The translations under genes were made by a program, and so were the position numbers. A stretch of DNA of 64,000 nt from Cunninghamia lanceolata (Eukaryota > Streptophyta > Pinopsida > Cupressales > Cupressaceae): the NCBI GenBank assembly GCA_027924645.1, contig BSBN01000242.1, positions 5,642,001 through 5,706,000 of the forward strand. Reading direction: 5' to 3'. Below the pieces are notes generated by a model that was not told the origin of the DNA, did no database searches, and saw only the letters and a program-made list of their open reading frames with translations. Positions 37,778 to 49,165 of the stretch are shown one piece after another. Numbering within the stretch: the stretch's first letter is position 1; the number at the start of each line of letters is the position of its first letter.

Positions 37778-38902
37778 ATGGATATGTATGGTATGGAGGA
37801 ACAACTTCAGCCTGCCCTAGATGATCTTGAACAATCTCACTCTGAAGTCAATAACTTGAGAGAAAGACTCAAACAAGCTGATGATTTCATAAATAAGCTA
37901 AAATAAAAATTGAGTATCTCTGTGAAAAAGAGAAAGGAACTACTTCAAAAACTAGCAATTCAGAGTGAATCCAATGATACTAATGAAGATCTGAATGAGA
38001 AAAAAAAGCTATGTGAGAAGCTATCAAAATAGGTCATTATGGTAAGGCATGCGATGGAATTAGGGGTTATGAGATTCACCCAAGAAATTGAAGAGAAAAG
38101 GAAAACTGAAGATAATCTAAAATAATCCTTCAAGGAGAAAACAGAGGACTGCCACAAAATGGATAGAATAATCAAGCATCTTGAATATGATCTTGAAGAA
38201 GCTAGAGATAATGAAGAACAACTTGAGAATCAGATAGACACTCTTAAACAAGATCTTCAAACAACAAATGAATACAAAGAGAAATTCAAGATAAGCTTAG
38301 CTCAACTTGAAGTTCTTCTTGAAAGCCAAAAGAGGGTAGGTGACAAGTGTGGCTTGGGATATGAGAAAGGTGAAAGCTCTGGATCTGGTCAGAAGAATTT
38401 TGGATCAGGAAATCAAAGAAACGGGCTTAGAAGACCTCTGGTAAGGCAACCAAATGCTCAAAGATATCCATCCTTCAATGGATATTGCTTCAATTGCAAC
38501 AACTTCAGTCATAAAGCAACTTAGTGCAGAAGGAGAATGAATCAAACCAATCCATCCTTCTCCAGACAATGTTTCAATTGCAAAAGGTATTGTCACAAAT
38601 CTCATGAATGCAGAAATATGCAAATAAACAATTCATTCAATGGTAGATGCTTTGCATTCAATAGAATGGGACATATGGCTAATCAATGCAGATCAAGAAG
38701 ATATCAGTCAAATATGCAAAGAAATGTTGTTTGTTACAATTGTAATAGATCCAGTCATATTGCCAAATTCTGCAGAAGTAAAAATCAGGATAAAAAGGGT
38801 CCGGTGCATCATAATCAAAATCAAGACAAGGGAAAAGGCAAAGTGAATGCGGATGAAGTTCAAAGGGAGATGAGCAAGATTTGGGTGAAGAAGAGTAGAT
38901 AA
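37778..38902 (+). pseudogene. Gag-like protein: coiled coil plus four zinc knuckles
   Basis: A single frame from MDMYGMEEQLQPALDDLEQS to TAA at 38900. Residues 1-190 are a long Glu/Lys/Leu coiled coil. Four CX2CX4HX4C knuckles follow: CFNCNNFSHKAT-stop-C (about 38489), CFNCKRYCHKSHEC (38570), CFAFNRMGHMANQC with the second Cys replaced by Phe (38650), and CYNCNRSSHIAKFC (38731). Stops are TAA 37904, TAG 38030, TAA 38123 and TAG 38522. The usual N-terminal Copia gag domain is missing, so this corresponds to the C-terminal half of a gag. It would bind element RNA. Confidence 0.85.
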
Positions 38903-39596
38903 AATGTTGGGGATGGATCCGCACCGGAATCTGGTGCTGATATTCCTTCCAGAAACTGAACAAATGAGCTCTAGCTCAGGGGGAGTCACAAAGAAAAATA
39001 AATTCCCCCAGCCAGTCACTTGGTGCCTAAATTTGGCACATGAAATGTTGCGGATTAAAGGGTTCTTAGAAAATTATCTAAATAACCCTCGGTGAAAATA
39101 TGAAAGATTCGCATGGAGTTTTGCAAGAGTTTAATCATCCAAGATTGATCTAGTTTGACAGCCATCCGGTAAAGTAGGATTTTCACAGACAGATTTGGTA
39201 TGATTCAAAATTGAGATATCTTGATCTGCAGATCCATGGTATGATTGAAGGAAAGAAGATACATTGTCAATTATCACTGAAAATGATTCTAAGTGCAACA
39301 CAGTGATTTGAAAAGATCTCTCTCAGAACAAGGCAATCGGATAACTTAAGTTGTGCATTTATTGCAAAAGGAAATTAGGTTTTGTGAAAGAATAAAAGGG
39401 TTATTTCACTCATCATTTGCTCATTTGCATTCGAGAAGAAGAAAAGAAGATCTCTACATCAAGTTTCTACAACTCTCTCAAAGATCAACCGCAAAATCAA
39501 ATTCAATCAGCGATTTGTTCCGACTCTTATTTTGAGCCCTAAAATCGTAAAAAGGTACTTCCATTCTGAATATCTCTCTCTGAATCTTTTGCAAAA
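38903..39596. other. Spacer between the two ORFs
   Basis: Contains a PPT-like AGGGGGAGTCAC near 38978 and possible leader sequence for ORF2. The ATG at 39597 sits in a good plant context (CAAAAATGGC). No coding content is convincing here. Confidence 0.4.
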
Positions 39597-42500
39597 ATGG
39601 CTACTCCAATGGTTGTTAAGATCACTAATAGGCCGCACCCAAAGTTCAAGAAACACCCCTACAAATCCCTAGAAGTTGATCCCTTAGGCGCTTTTTCTAG
39701 CATTCTACATGGGGTACTGCACGTAGAAGATGTTAGGGTTTACATCCATGCCAATATTGAGGAATTTGGAGAATCTAAGTTGATGGACATCTACCATAAA
39801 TAATTAATAGATGAAAGTCTTGAACTTAAACCTCAATACAAGGCCCTCCGGGATAAGCACTTTGGACATTGCATCCACTTTCCCAATTTTGTAGAAGATG
39901 ATTGGGTCCAGTATGTTCTTAGCAGAATACATGACAATTTCATGTGGTTAATGAAGCCCTTCAAGATAACAAAAGATGCCATTAGGGCAGTAACTGGACT
40001 ACACTCATCCGGTGGGTTACCTACACTCAAATCTATCAAGAACCAGACAATTACTAAAGTTACCGGATCTAAGTTTGACAAAAGAGCAATGACAATTGAT
40101 GACATCACAGATCTGGATGTCAAGTTTGCTTCAATTATAATTGGATATAAGATCTATCATTCTAGCAGGGAGAACTCTGTGTCTAGAACTGCTATATATA
40201 CAACATATCAGATGTTAAGGGAAAATGCAGATTATGATCTATGCGACCTTCTCCTGAATTAATTATTAGAAAATTTGCAAAAGATCAAAAAGGGCAAGAA
40301 GAACTCCTTCAAATACGGTTGTCTAATACTATGTCTATTCTTTTACTATATGAATGAGCTACCCAAATCAAGTGGTTGGGTATGGCAAAATGATAGACCG
40401 GTTGCAATACAGATTAGAGACTATATGTATGGACTTGGTGATGCTAAGGCTCAAAGCACAACACTTTGGGGATACTTTAAGAACTTCCAAAGTATGATGC
40501 AAGCCAGAGAAATAATTCATCAATCCATAGTTGAAAAATACAAGGATACAGTGTGCTTCATGGTTAACACTGATCAATGCCTAATGGAGGCAGTTGAGCC
40601 CAGAACAGTATGGATAATGCCAATGGGTTATGAAGTACATGAGAAAATCTTGGAGCTACATATTCAACACCTATTGAGCCAGTCAATGGACCCTGAAGCA
40701 GAAAGGTTTGGAACCTTTCAAGAATTAAGTGTAAAGATACATGTTGAGTCGAGACAACCAGAGATAAAAAGGAAAGTTAGAAGGGAAGTAGAGGAAATTG
40801 CCAAAAGATATGGCATATCAAAAGAGGCAGTTGATGCAAACAAAGAGAAAATAGAAAGAGCTGAGAAAGAGAAACAAGAAGCAAAAAAAGAAAGTGTTCC
40901 GGTGCAAGCCTCCTCCCGAACTAGATCCTCCAAGAGCTCTGCACCTGCCACTCCTAAGAGCTCAAGAGCCACCAAACCGGAAGTTAAGACATTCGGAAAA
41001 GGAGAAAAGAGAATGAAAATAAAAGCCACCAAGTCTTACACAAGTCACAAGGATGATAAAGAAACAGAGTCTGATGAGGAAGTTAAGAAAATGAAGAAGA
41101 AGAAGAAAACATCCGGGGAACCCTCTACCGGTAAAAACAAAGAAGAAGAGGCAGAAGAATTTGTTGAACAGCCCACTCTTTCTATTGATGATATCATCAA
41201 GGCAGTCACTGTGGATGGGAACCTACAACCAGTCACAGAATTCTATGATGAATATAGTGATACTGACAAGAGGATCTTGGAAGATGCTACAGTCAGGTAC
41301 CTGAATATTTATAATAAAGCATTCATTGAAATCATTTCATTAATTCCCAAAAGTCTAGAGAAGGTACTTGAACTTAGAAAAGAGAATGCCAAGGCAAAGG
41401 ACTTAGAGATCTGAGAACATATTGCAATTTAGCTCTATCCTTCCATTACTCCAAAGCAAATGAACATGATCTTTAAGGACTGCAAGGATGAATTCCGGAG
41501 CAAAGCAAGAATCAACAAACTTATGCTTGGAGAAACTGATTAGGTAGCAAGAGAAACAGAAGACATCCTCCAGAATGCCTTCAAAAGATTCAATCTTCCT
41601 ATTATAGAGGAAATACATGAAGAACCTTCTACCATGGATGTCGAAGGATTAAATGCATAAAATGAAGAATCTACTGACAAAAATGTAAGAGGGTTACAAG
41701 AGATAGATGAGGAGAAGTCTAAGGACTTGGATTCCTTTGTTCTAGAAGAGGAAGTTCATGAAGAAGTTAACATCTCTCCTACGGATCCCACTGCAGACAT
41801 TCCAGATTTAGGAACTGAAGGAGAAGGAAGAAAAGAGGAGAAAGTGAGTCAAGAAGAGGAGGTCAAGGGAAGAGAAGAAGAACAAATAAAGAAGATCTCT
41901 GATGACAGTTCAGAGATTCCAAAAGAAAAGAAGACTCAGTCTTTGGCAAGAGACACTACAGAGGTAGTGAAGAATTGCTTGAACAAAGAGCTGATGGAGA
42001 TAGATGAACCAGAACTATTCCAAGGACCTCTAAATTTTGATTCCCTCTCTCCGGTCTAGACAATGAAAATAGCATCTTTTGCCCAAGCTAAGGAAAAAGA
42101 AAAGATTCTAAAATATCACATGGAAGACTACAAGCTGTTAGAGATTGCATCCGGTATGCTGGAGAAGATCGTGCCATCATTTTAAAAGGACCCTTCGGCC
42201 TCTCCATCTAGTAATTTGAAATCTCTGGTAAACTCTGTTAGCACTCATTTTGATTCTTTAGAGAAATCAGCAAAAGAAAAGGTCCGGAAAGAGTTTTTGG
42301 GAAAGAGATTCACTGAAGTACAGGGACTCATAGCTAATGATAGGAGGACCCTAGATATTGGGATAAAGAGCCTTGAAAATGCTCTTAAAGATGGTGGGGA
42401 CATGTATAAATTTTGTCTATCTTGGTCCAAAGTGACAGAGGATATTGAAAAGAAGGTGAAAGAATAAGAAGGTAAACTATCAAGTTGATCTTAGAATTTT

Positions 42501-42833
42501 GATCCCCTCACTACATCCATAATGAATCAAGAATGCTAGGATATTGCCATTATAAATGAAATAAAGAGGCTGGACAAAGAGAAGAAGAATATAATAAGCA
42601 GGATGAGTGAACTTAGAGGGATAATTATCACTAAGTTAGAGGCAATGCATGAGGCCTTAACAGATGCTCAGACCATAGCCCAGACCAGTGATCCAGTAGA
42701 CTTAAGAAGGGCAGAAGCTTATGCATTTTTTTTGAGTGGTCACATCTCCATTTTGGACAGGATGAAGCAGAGCTGGGCAACAAAATTTGTACAATTGAAG
42801 GCCACTTTTGCGGATATACTTAAGTATATGTAA
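39597..42833 (+). pseudogene. Large unknown ORF2 (about 1,079 codons), plant-mobile-domain-like
   Basis: All segments share one frame from MATPMVVKITNRPHPKFKK to a stop after 42830. About twelve in-frame stops of all three kinds interrupt it, but I see no frameshift. Residues about 85-260 contain FKITKDAIRAVTGLHSSGG followed by LPTLKS, and a helical part ending FKYGCLILCLFFYYMNELP. Residues about 390-520 are Lys/Glu/Ser/Thr-rich with KKMKKKKKTSGE. The C-terminal third is helical and coiled-coil. The order of parts matches the ORFs at 30.6 kb and 58.8 kb. No enzyme motif is recognised. Preservation of one frame over 3.2 kb implies coding selection before the element died. Confidence 0.75.
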
Positions 42834-42922
42834 GTATAACATTAATATATACTTATATGGCTATGTATAGGTTAATTTTTGTAAATTTTGGTGTACGGAT
42901 TCCACCCTTTGCCATTGATGTC

Positions 42923-43077
42923 AAAGGGGGAGTGAGGAGTAGTGAAAAATGTGGAATCCAACTAAGGGGGAGCTCCGGTAAAACAATGCATAAGATAGAG
43001 CATCAACCAAGGGGGAGTTTACTGCGACACTTAGTCATTTTTCACTAAGTGTTGCCATCAATGCCAAAGGGGGAGAT
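42923..43077 (+). promoter_or_regulatory. Polypurine tract preceded by three PPT-like copies
   Basis: AAGGGGGAG occurs at 42924, 42964 and 43009, and again at 43067 inside the PPT itself (43066-43077). Only the last abuts the 3' LTR. Confidence 0.85.
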
Positions 43078-44208
43078 TGTTGGCATGAGACACTATGTGG
43101 CTTCATGAGTGTTGTCATTGATGGCAACAAAGTCTATCCCACACATCCACAGCACATAGTATGCCTATACTGGAAGTCAGATTGAAGATTGTTTTGATCT
43201 GGTGAACAAGAACAAAGCATGTAGCAAGGTCTGACAAACAGGTCTGGATCTCTCAGATGGTGTAACTCAGCAATTTGTGGACTTGGACAAGTCAAGAGTA
43301 GTATCATGACTACTATATTCTAGAGATTGAGCCTCCAGTGATAAAACATGGAAAAGATATGAGCATTTGAGTGTTGGGTTCCTGACAGGTAGAGCAGACT
43401 GAGGAAGAACTGACCGACAGAGTATCAGACATCAACCCGGATGAGTAATTGATGTTGATCAAGATATTTGAGGGATCATACAATGTTGGCTGACATAATT
43501 GATGACTTCTATGTCTATGTTTTGATACGCATCACAAATCAAGTATGGATTCAGTCAACTGATCAGTATCTTGTAAATATCTTGAGTATTCTAGTTGTCG
43601 ACTAAAAAGTTGTTGAAATCCTTGGTGCGGATATATATACTAGATGGATTCCAGTATGAAGGAGTGTGTGTGTGTGTATAGAGGTGAAGAAATAAGGTGT
43701 GAAGAAAGGCAGAGATAAGTGTGGAGGCAGTAATACAAGTTCGGTATGTGACAAAGCAGCAGCACTAGAGTAGAGGAAGAATGAAGTGCATTAGATCAGT
43801 ATATTGAGCCTAACTAGAACTAAACTTCAACATTTGTGGATGCCTCTCATCAGTTCAAACACCTGGTTACCTTCTATAAACTTTGTAGATAGTGAGTCTC
43901 TTGTAGGCAGTGTGCCTCTTGTGAGCAGTGTGCTCGGGCAGTGAGCCCTAATTGGCAAGTGCCATTTTGTACTTCTTATTCTTTTAACAGAGAATACAAT
44001 CTTGGGTTAGTCACCTCGTGGTTTTTCCCTTAATAGGGTTTTCCACGTAAAAATCATTGTGTTATGTGTGTTGATTTTATTTCTGCTCTCATGATTATGT
44101 ATTCTTATATGTTTTGATGTTGCACTAATTATTAAAGGAGAAAAGAAAGTTAAGATATTTGAGATAACTGATTCACCCCCCTCTCAGTTATCTGACTTGT
44201 TTCCAACA
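43078..44208 (+). repeat. 3' LTR of the pol-less element
   Basis: 1,131 bp, homologous to 36585-37712 throughout, including the TATA-like ATATATATAC and the terminal CCAACA. Confidence 0.95.
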
Positions 44209-44382
44209 ATATGACATATTAGTTGTAACGTTTTTGAAATTTTATTATGGTATGTGCACTTTGATATGATGTAATATGATTATGGTTTCATTTCATATGT
44301 TGTAATATTAGATATATAACAGAAAAATGAATTATTGAATGAAATAAATAATAAATTTTCATTTTAAATGTTTTTTTTGTAG

Positions 44383-44580
44383 AACACAGGTCTTCCAGAA
44401 GATCAAGATGATCCTCATGATATAGATCCAGATTATGTTGGTTCTGGTACAAATCACATGGTAGAGGATGATGATCACGCAAATACAGAAGACATCGAGG
44501 CCAATGATGATGATGATGATGACGATGATGATCACGATGGTGATGATGATGATGAGGCAGTTGCTGGTAGTAGCCAGTGA
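44383..44580 (+). CDS. Asp-rich last-exon candidate next to a splice acceptor
   Basis: TTTTTTTTGTAG is a good acceptor, followed by a 65-codon frame from NTGLPEDQDDPHDIDPDYVG to TGA at 44578. The C-terminal half is a run of Asp with His. I do not recognise it. It lies just outside the pol-less LTR element, whose insertion may have separated it from upstream exons. It may be the acidic tail of a CACTA-encoded protein or a chance GAT/GAC repeat. Confidence 0.35.
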   Translation, partial: NTGLPEDQDDPHDIDPDYVGSGTNHMVEDDDHANTEDIEANDDDDDDDDDHDGDDDDEAVAGSSQ

Positions 44581-44699
44581 CATTCATGATCATATAGACT
44601 GGATCATGGATCATTGCTGATATATTGTTATGATGCCTCTTTTCATGGTTACTATCATATGTATCCTTTTCACGACCTGCAGTACCATATTAATGAGTT

Positions 44700-44870
44700 G
44701 TCTCATAAATTTATGTATCATTTTGACTTATATCATTTGGACATGTATCATCTTGACTTGTATCATTTTGAGTTACATAATTTATCATTTTTACTTATAT
44801 CATTTGTACATGTATCATTTTGACTTATGTTGACTGTTGGACATGTATCATTTTGACATGTTATTGATCT
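44700..44870. repeat. TATCATTTTGACTT-type short repeats
   Basis: TGTATCATTTTGAC and TATATCATTTGGAC variants repeat about nine times. The sequence is low-complexity and noncoding. Confidence 0.75.
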
Positions 44871-45312
44871 ACTGACATATTTGAATTTCACTTGTTTTAG
44901 TTATATATGATAATGATCTTATCAGTATTGACTTGTCAATTTATATATATTGAAAGTGGTCGATGATTTTTGGATGGATATTTATTACGTATGATGATTT
45001 TAATTTACTGCTCAGGATGGATGTCAAATTCAATTAAATGATAGATATTTGACTGACTTGTTTTAATTATAGACGATGATCATGTTATAATAATTATCTT
45101 GTTATTTAATCATATGAGTTAAATAATTAAATTACTTACTCTATAATCATATGAGTTATTTAAGAGGCATGATATATTTAACTAATTAAATTGAAATAAA
45201 ACATATTAAATTAATTCCATTTGAAAGGAGATTCACTCATCACAATTATGCAATCAGGCAAAACAATACTTCAAACTAGATTTTAGGCCAATGGTTGCGG
45301 CCCATCAGATAG

Positions 45313-45411
45313 ATGCTGGATAGATTTGAAGACTACAGATTGAGCCACGTGTACAGAGAAGGCAACTCAGTGGCTGATGAGTTGGCAAAGGTGGTGGCAG
45401 AAAGTACCTAG
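45313..45411 (+). pseudogene. RNase H C-terminal remnant of LINE ORF2
   Basis: Reads MLDRFEDYRLSHVYREGN, then SVADELAKVVAEST and TAG. HVxREGNxxADxLA is the conserved end of the RNase H domain found in plant LINE ORF2 and related RVT_3 proteins. Only the last part is present; upstream sequence was lost at insertion. Confidence 0.75.
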
Positions 45412-45728
45412 AGTTAATTCATTTGGTGACATCGTGTAATCATAATTTGAATTGGCAATTTAATTTGGCAAGTGTGGAGTGATACATCATGTAATCATCA
45501 TGTAGGTGAATAATTAGATAAGTACTCAAGGTACGGTGTTGGGATGTTAAAACTCATAGTGGGCTTCAAGATCTGTATATCGGCGGGCTCGTGTGGACGA
45601 TACACTCTTGCCAGCCTACTCATCATTAATAAATGTGGGGGTCTACAAATATGGGTGGGGATTGCAAGAGAGCCATACCTTTCTCTCTTTTCTCACTCTA
45701 TTTCTACAAGTTGTTAGAGCCCAAATCC

Positions 45729-46442
45729 ATGGACACACCGATATGTTTGGAATCCATGAAGCAACATATGGTGTTCCGAGGGGAGGTGACTGACAAAAGA
45801 CTCAAAGCTATTCTTGTGTTTAACCATCCCTTGGTGCTTTGGGTAGTAAAGAAGGTGTTGGGGGATGAATTTTTGAAGGCTACTCATCACTACAGAGTAA
45901 ACACAGATATCAAGGCCATGTTCTTGGTGTTTCTTTTGTATATGAGAGTAGGCAAAGCCAAAGCAAAATTCTTGTGCCAGAAGTTGTTCCTGCACTCTCT
46001 TTTGGGAGAGATAGATGCGTCCCTTGATAATGTTGATGATAATCTCCTCTCTCCCTTGGTACAAAACTACTACATGTCCAAGACACGAGGTGCAGAGGTG
46101 AGAAAATTCATGGTTGTTCGAACTCTTAGGCTGGTTGAGTTGGAGAAGAGGTGGGGTGAAATTGAGAGGAGCATTAATTATTTGGGCATGATGGTGGGAA
46201 TAGTGTGCATGACTGAAGCTGGCTAGGTTAGGCGGTACATGGAAGTAGAAGGTTTGGAATCAGCTGGTGTCCCTGAGGACGATCGTGTTTGGGGGTTGGG
46301 CGAAGGTGAAGACTAGGTGGAGATGGATGAACATTCCTCTGAAGAAGCAACAGATAGTCTAGTTCACCATGCTTGCAGTACAGAGTGCCCAATGGTAGCT
46401 CATGTGGTGGTGGCAAGGCATGCTCATGAAGAAGGAGACTGA
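45729..46442 (+). pseudogene. Extra ORF downstream of LINE RNase H, unknown function
   Basis: A 237-codon frame from MDTPICLESMKQHMVFRGEV (an earlier in-frame Met lies at 45633) to TGA at 46440, with TAG at 46224 and 46314. The first about 165 residues look globular (hydrophobic clusters such as AMFLVFLLYMRVG); the end is acidic and His-rich. No known domain is recognised. It lies between the RNase H remnant and the 3' tail, so it belongs to the LINE unit and not to the CACTA. It may be an extra LINE ORF or transduced sequence. Confidence 0.55.
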
Positions 46443-46744
46443 ACAAGGAGTCCTATGTGTCCAGTAGGTAGTGGTTGTGGTCTTAGTATCCAGTCTTTCT
46501 TCCTATTTTCTATTTTGTATTGGGCAATTTTGTATAAGCAAGCCCAAATGTATAAGGATTGGTGTATGTATTTTGAAAGGTCGAAAGGATAGTGATGTCT
46601 GGTCAAGTAAGAATGGTAGGAAAACTTGGTGATGGTGGTCAATGCAAAAACTACAATGTAATCTTTTTGTTTATCAATATAATGGGTACTGCCCCTTAGC
46701 AGCTATTTAACTAAAAAAAACATATTAAATTAATAAATGTAACC

Positions 46745-47370
46745 AAAACAAGAAGCATATTTAGAAGCAAAAAAGGAAGCAACAATGGAATCCAAACTAG
46801 AAGCAAACCAGAAGCAATCTTGGAAGCAAAACTTGATGTTATCTAGGAAGCAAAAACAAAAGCAATTCAGGTAGTAAACAAAGAAGTAATAATGGAAGCA
46901 ATTTTAGAAGCAATAAAAGATGCAATAATAGAAGCCATATTAGAAGCAACAAAAGACACAAAAATGGAAGCAACAAGTGACATTATATTGGAAGCAAAAT
47001 TGGAAGCAAAACTGAAAGCAAAACTGAAAGCAAAATTGGAAGCAAAATTGGAAGCAAAACTGGAAGCAAAATTGGAAGCAAAACTAGAAGCAAAACTAGA
47101 AGCAAAATTAGAAACAAAATTGGAAGCAAAATTGGAAGCAAACCTAGAAGCAAAACTAGAAGCAAAATTGGAAGCAAAAGTGGAAGCAAAATTGGAAGCT
47201 GCAAAATCGGAAGCAAACTTGGAAGCAAAACCAGAAGCAAAATTGGATGCAACAAGCGATGTTATATCGGAAGCAAAATTGGAAGTAAAACCGGAAGTAA
47301 AATTGGAAGCAAAACTGGAAGCAAAATTAGAAGCAAAACCGGAAGCAAACCTAGAAACCAAACTGGAAGC
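46745..47370. repeat. 12-bp minisatellite (GGAAGCAAAATT)n
   Basis: About 45 units of GGAAGCAAAATT/GGAAGCAAAACT. Because 12 is divisible by three, one frame (46892-47473) reads as a long Glu-Ala-Lys-Leu repeat and the opposite strand as Phe-Ala-Ser-Asn. I treat these as by-products. The array sits just inside the right CACTA subterminal region. Confidence 0.92.
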
Positions 47371-47379
47371 AGCAAAATC

Positions 47380-47528
47380 TGGCACTAAATCCGACGCTAA
47401 ACCCGGCACCAAAGTGAACACGCATTTTGGCGCCAAGTTTTGCATTGGCAGAAGTGTCCAATTCATGAACTGAAATGCACTAAATTTTGGTGCTATTTTA
47501 GGTGCTAATTACCTGTTTTGTTGTAGTG
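47380..47528 (-). repeat. Right CACTA subterminal repeats and terminal inverted repeat
   Basis: GGCACTAAAT, GACGCTAAA, GGCGCC and GCACTAAATTTTGGTGC are inverted counterparts of the left subterminal motifs. The end TTTTGTTGTAGTG (47516-47528) is the inverted repeat of 27335, and ATA follows. Confidence 0.87.
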
Positions 47529-47531
47529 ATA

Positions 47532-48930
47532 GTAAAGAGTGTTTTGAGTATAATTTACTCCATCAAGGGAGCCTTAAAAAGATGTAATAATTGTGCACAC
47601 ATGTATAATAAATCTTCCCCATACAAGGGGGAAAATTCTCAAGAGGAAAGAAATAAATAAATTCCCTCAAGGAAGTCCCATCTCTTGCTATTTGTAGCAT
47701 TAAAAGGTCTAGGGGTCTTGTGAGTGTGACTTCGTGAAGCAATGTGATTCTGTATCCATGAATGAGATGGTCTTACATTAGTAGGGACTAGTGAAGCTAA
47801 AGATCATCTATGAACATCAAGATGGGCCATCTCTCAAAGCAAAGCAATCTTAGCCTCCAATGTAGAAACTCTAGTGTGCTGAGAAGATAAGTCCTAGATA
47901 GCATGATAAGGAGCAAATGAATCTATATGGTGACCTACCCAAGATAGAATCCCAACATTGACTAGAAGTGTCTCTCAAGCACATCCACTAGCAGGGACCA
48001 CAGTGTATAGAAAAGTAAATCTAACAAAGTCTTTCCACTTGTCAATAGTGTGCAAGAAAGAATAAGAGAGAAAGGGAAAGAATGTCAATCCACGTTAGAA
48101 CTAAATCATGTTTCAAGAAAGGAAGTGCAAGAATGTAGTAGGAGTATGTTAGTTAGTACACACAAGGATCACTCAGCTACCATGATGGATCAACTATCCT
48201 CATCTCCTCCTTTGTTAGCTCTGAAAGTAAAGTAAGGTGATGTCTAGGAGTGGCATCTGTTGTTGTTGCCTCCTCATCCTCATGAACTAGATCCTCTGAT
48301 GTTAACTCATCCATTTCCTCTCTAGGTATGTAGTCCTCATTGGACTCATCCTCGAGCTCCTTAGTTACCTCAACCATAGATCTAAATCTAATGACAATGG
48401 TTCTTTAGTGCACCATTAAATGGAAATTTTCTTGGGTATTTGGAATTGCAATAATAAAGAGGTAGTGTTGACAAACACCTTTGAGGAGTTTGCTAGACAA
48501 GGGTGATTCTCACTTGGTCAAACCCCTAGATATTGATTTAACATCTTAGAACAATGTGTACCATCAAAAATTGTGTATCCCTCTCACTTTCACACTACAT
48601 TTGACAACCACCTTAGCGTTTGCATCCTCTCTTTGTATGTTAGGGTTGTGTTTTCTTTATTTCACCTATTTTTCTTCTTTTCTTAAAATTTTGTTTTATG
48701 TTTTTGTGATTCTCATAGTGCAAAGAAGATTTACGAGATTCTGAGGTAGATTCACTTGGACGCCAGCACCTAGCGCAGATGTTTGTGAATTGCACTGGCA
48801 TCCCATGAAAGTGAAACGTTCAGTGAAGCTATTTTTGGACACATTTTGAATTACTCCTGTAGCTGACAAGATTCACGTAATGCCTTCGAGCTCCGAACAA
48901 CTCTTTCCTTGCATGTGGTCTCACTTTCTT
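47532..48930. other. No gene seen
   Basis: Unassigned sequence between the CACTA element and the short LTR element. The frames present are short and carry no motif. Confidence 0.45.
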
Positions 48931-48935
48931 GTCTC

Positions 48936-49165
48936 TGTTGAATTTAGAGAGCAACAAAACTAAAAAATAGTATTAAATATTCACATTGTAAATGACAACA
49001 AAATATAATTGAATTTCACAATGTTCAACCGTATCATATTACATTCCATACATCAGAATTAAAAAATCCATTATTCCCCTATTTACAAACTACCTAGGAA
49101 TAACTTCCCACCTAACTAACTACCTAACAACTAACTTATTATATGTAAACCTTAATTTTCTAACA
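48936..49165 (-). repeat. 3' LTR of the short element
   Basis: 230 bp, matching 50960-51190 with scattered differences. It keeps canonical TG...CA ends on the minus strand. Confidence 0.92.

Larger units (their letters stand above)
36585..44208 (+). mobile_element. Pol-less LTR retrotransposon with gag-like ORF and large extra ORF
   Basis: Two LTRs (36585-37712 and 43078-44208) start TGTTGG and end CCAACA. A tRNA-Met-type PBS (TGGTATCAGAGC, 37715-37726) and a PPT (AAAGGGGGAGAT, 43066-43077) complete the structure. The 5.4-kb interior has a coiled-coil plus zinc-knuckle gag-like ORF and a second unknown ORF, but no protease, integrase, RT or RNase H. This is the plan of a non-autonomous TR-GAG/LARD element mobilised in trans, probably by a Copia relative, as the PBS and knuckles suggest. 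No clear 5-bp duplication is seen (GGAAT versus ATATG). It lies inside the CACTA element, so it inserted later or was carried. Confidence 0.92.
45198..46734 (+). mobile_element. 5'-truncated LINE copy with 18-bp target-site duplication
   Basis: AAAACATATTAAATTAAT occurs at 45198-45215 and again at 46717-46734, directly after a short poly(A) at 46713. Between them is a RNase H-like C terminus, then an extra ORF, then TTTATCAATATAATGGG-type 3' UTR. Variable-length duplication, a 3' A tail and a missing 5' part are hallmarks of target-primed LINE insertion. The RT itself is absent because of 5' truncation. Confidence 0.88.

Noticed and set aside
36575..44213. 5-bp target-site duplication for the pol-less element
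   Set aside because: The flanks GGAAT and ATATG do not match. The shared AT next to both LTR ends is too short to count.
44288..44614. His-rich minus-strand frame
   Set aside because: Complement of the GAT/GAC-rich exon candidate; no independent support.
46867..47466. 199-codon minus-strand Ser/Phe/Ala/Asn frame
   Set aside because: Complement of the 12-bp minisatellite; no independent coding evidence.
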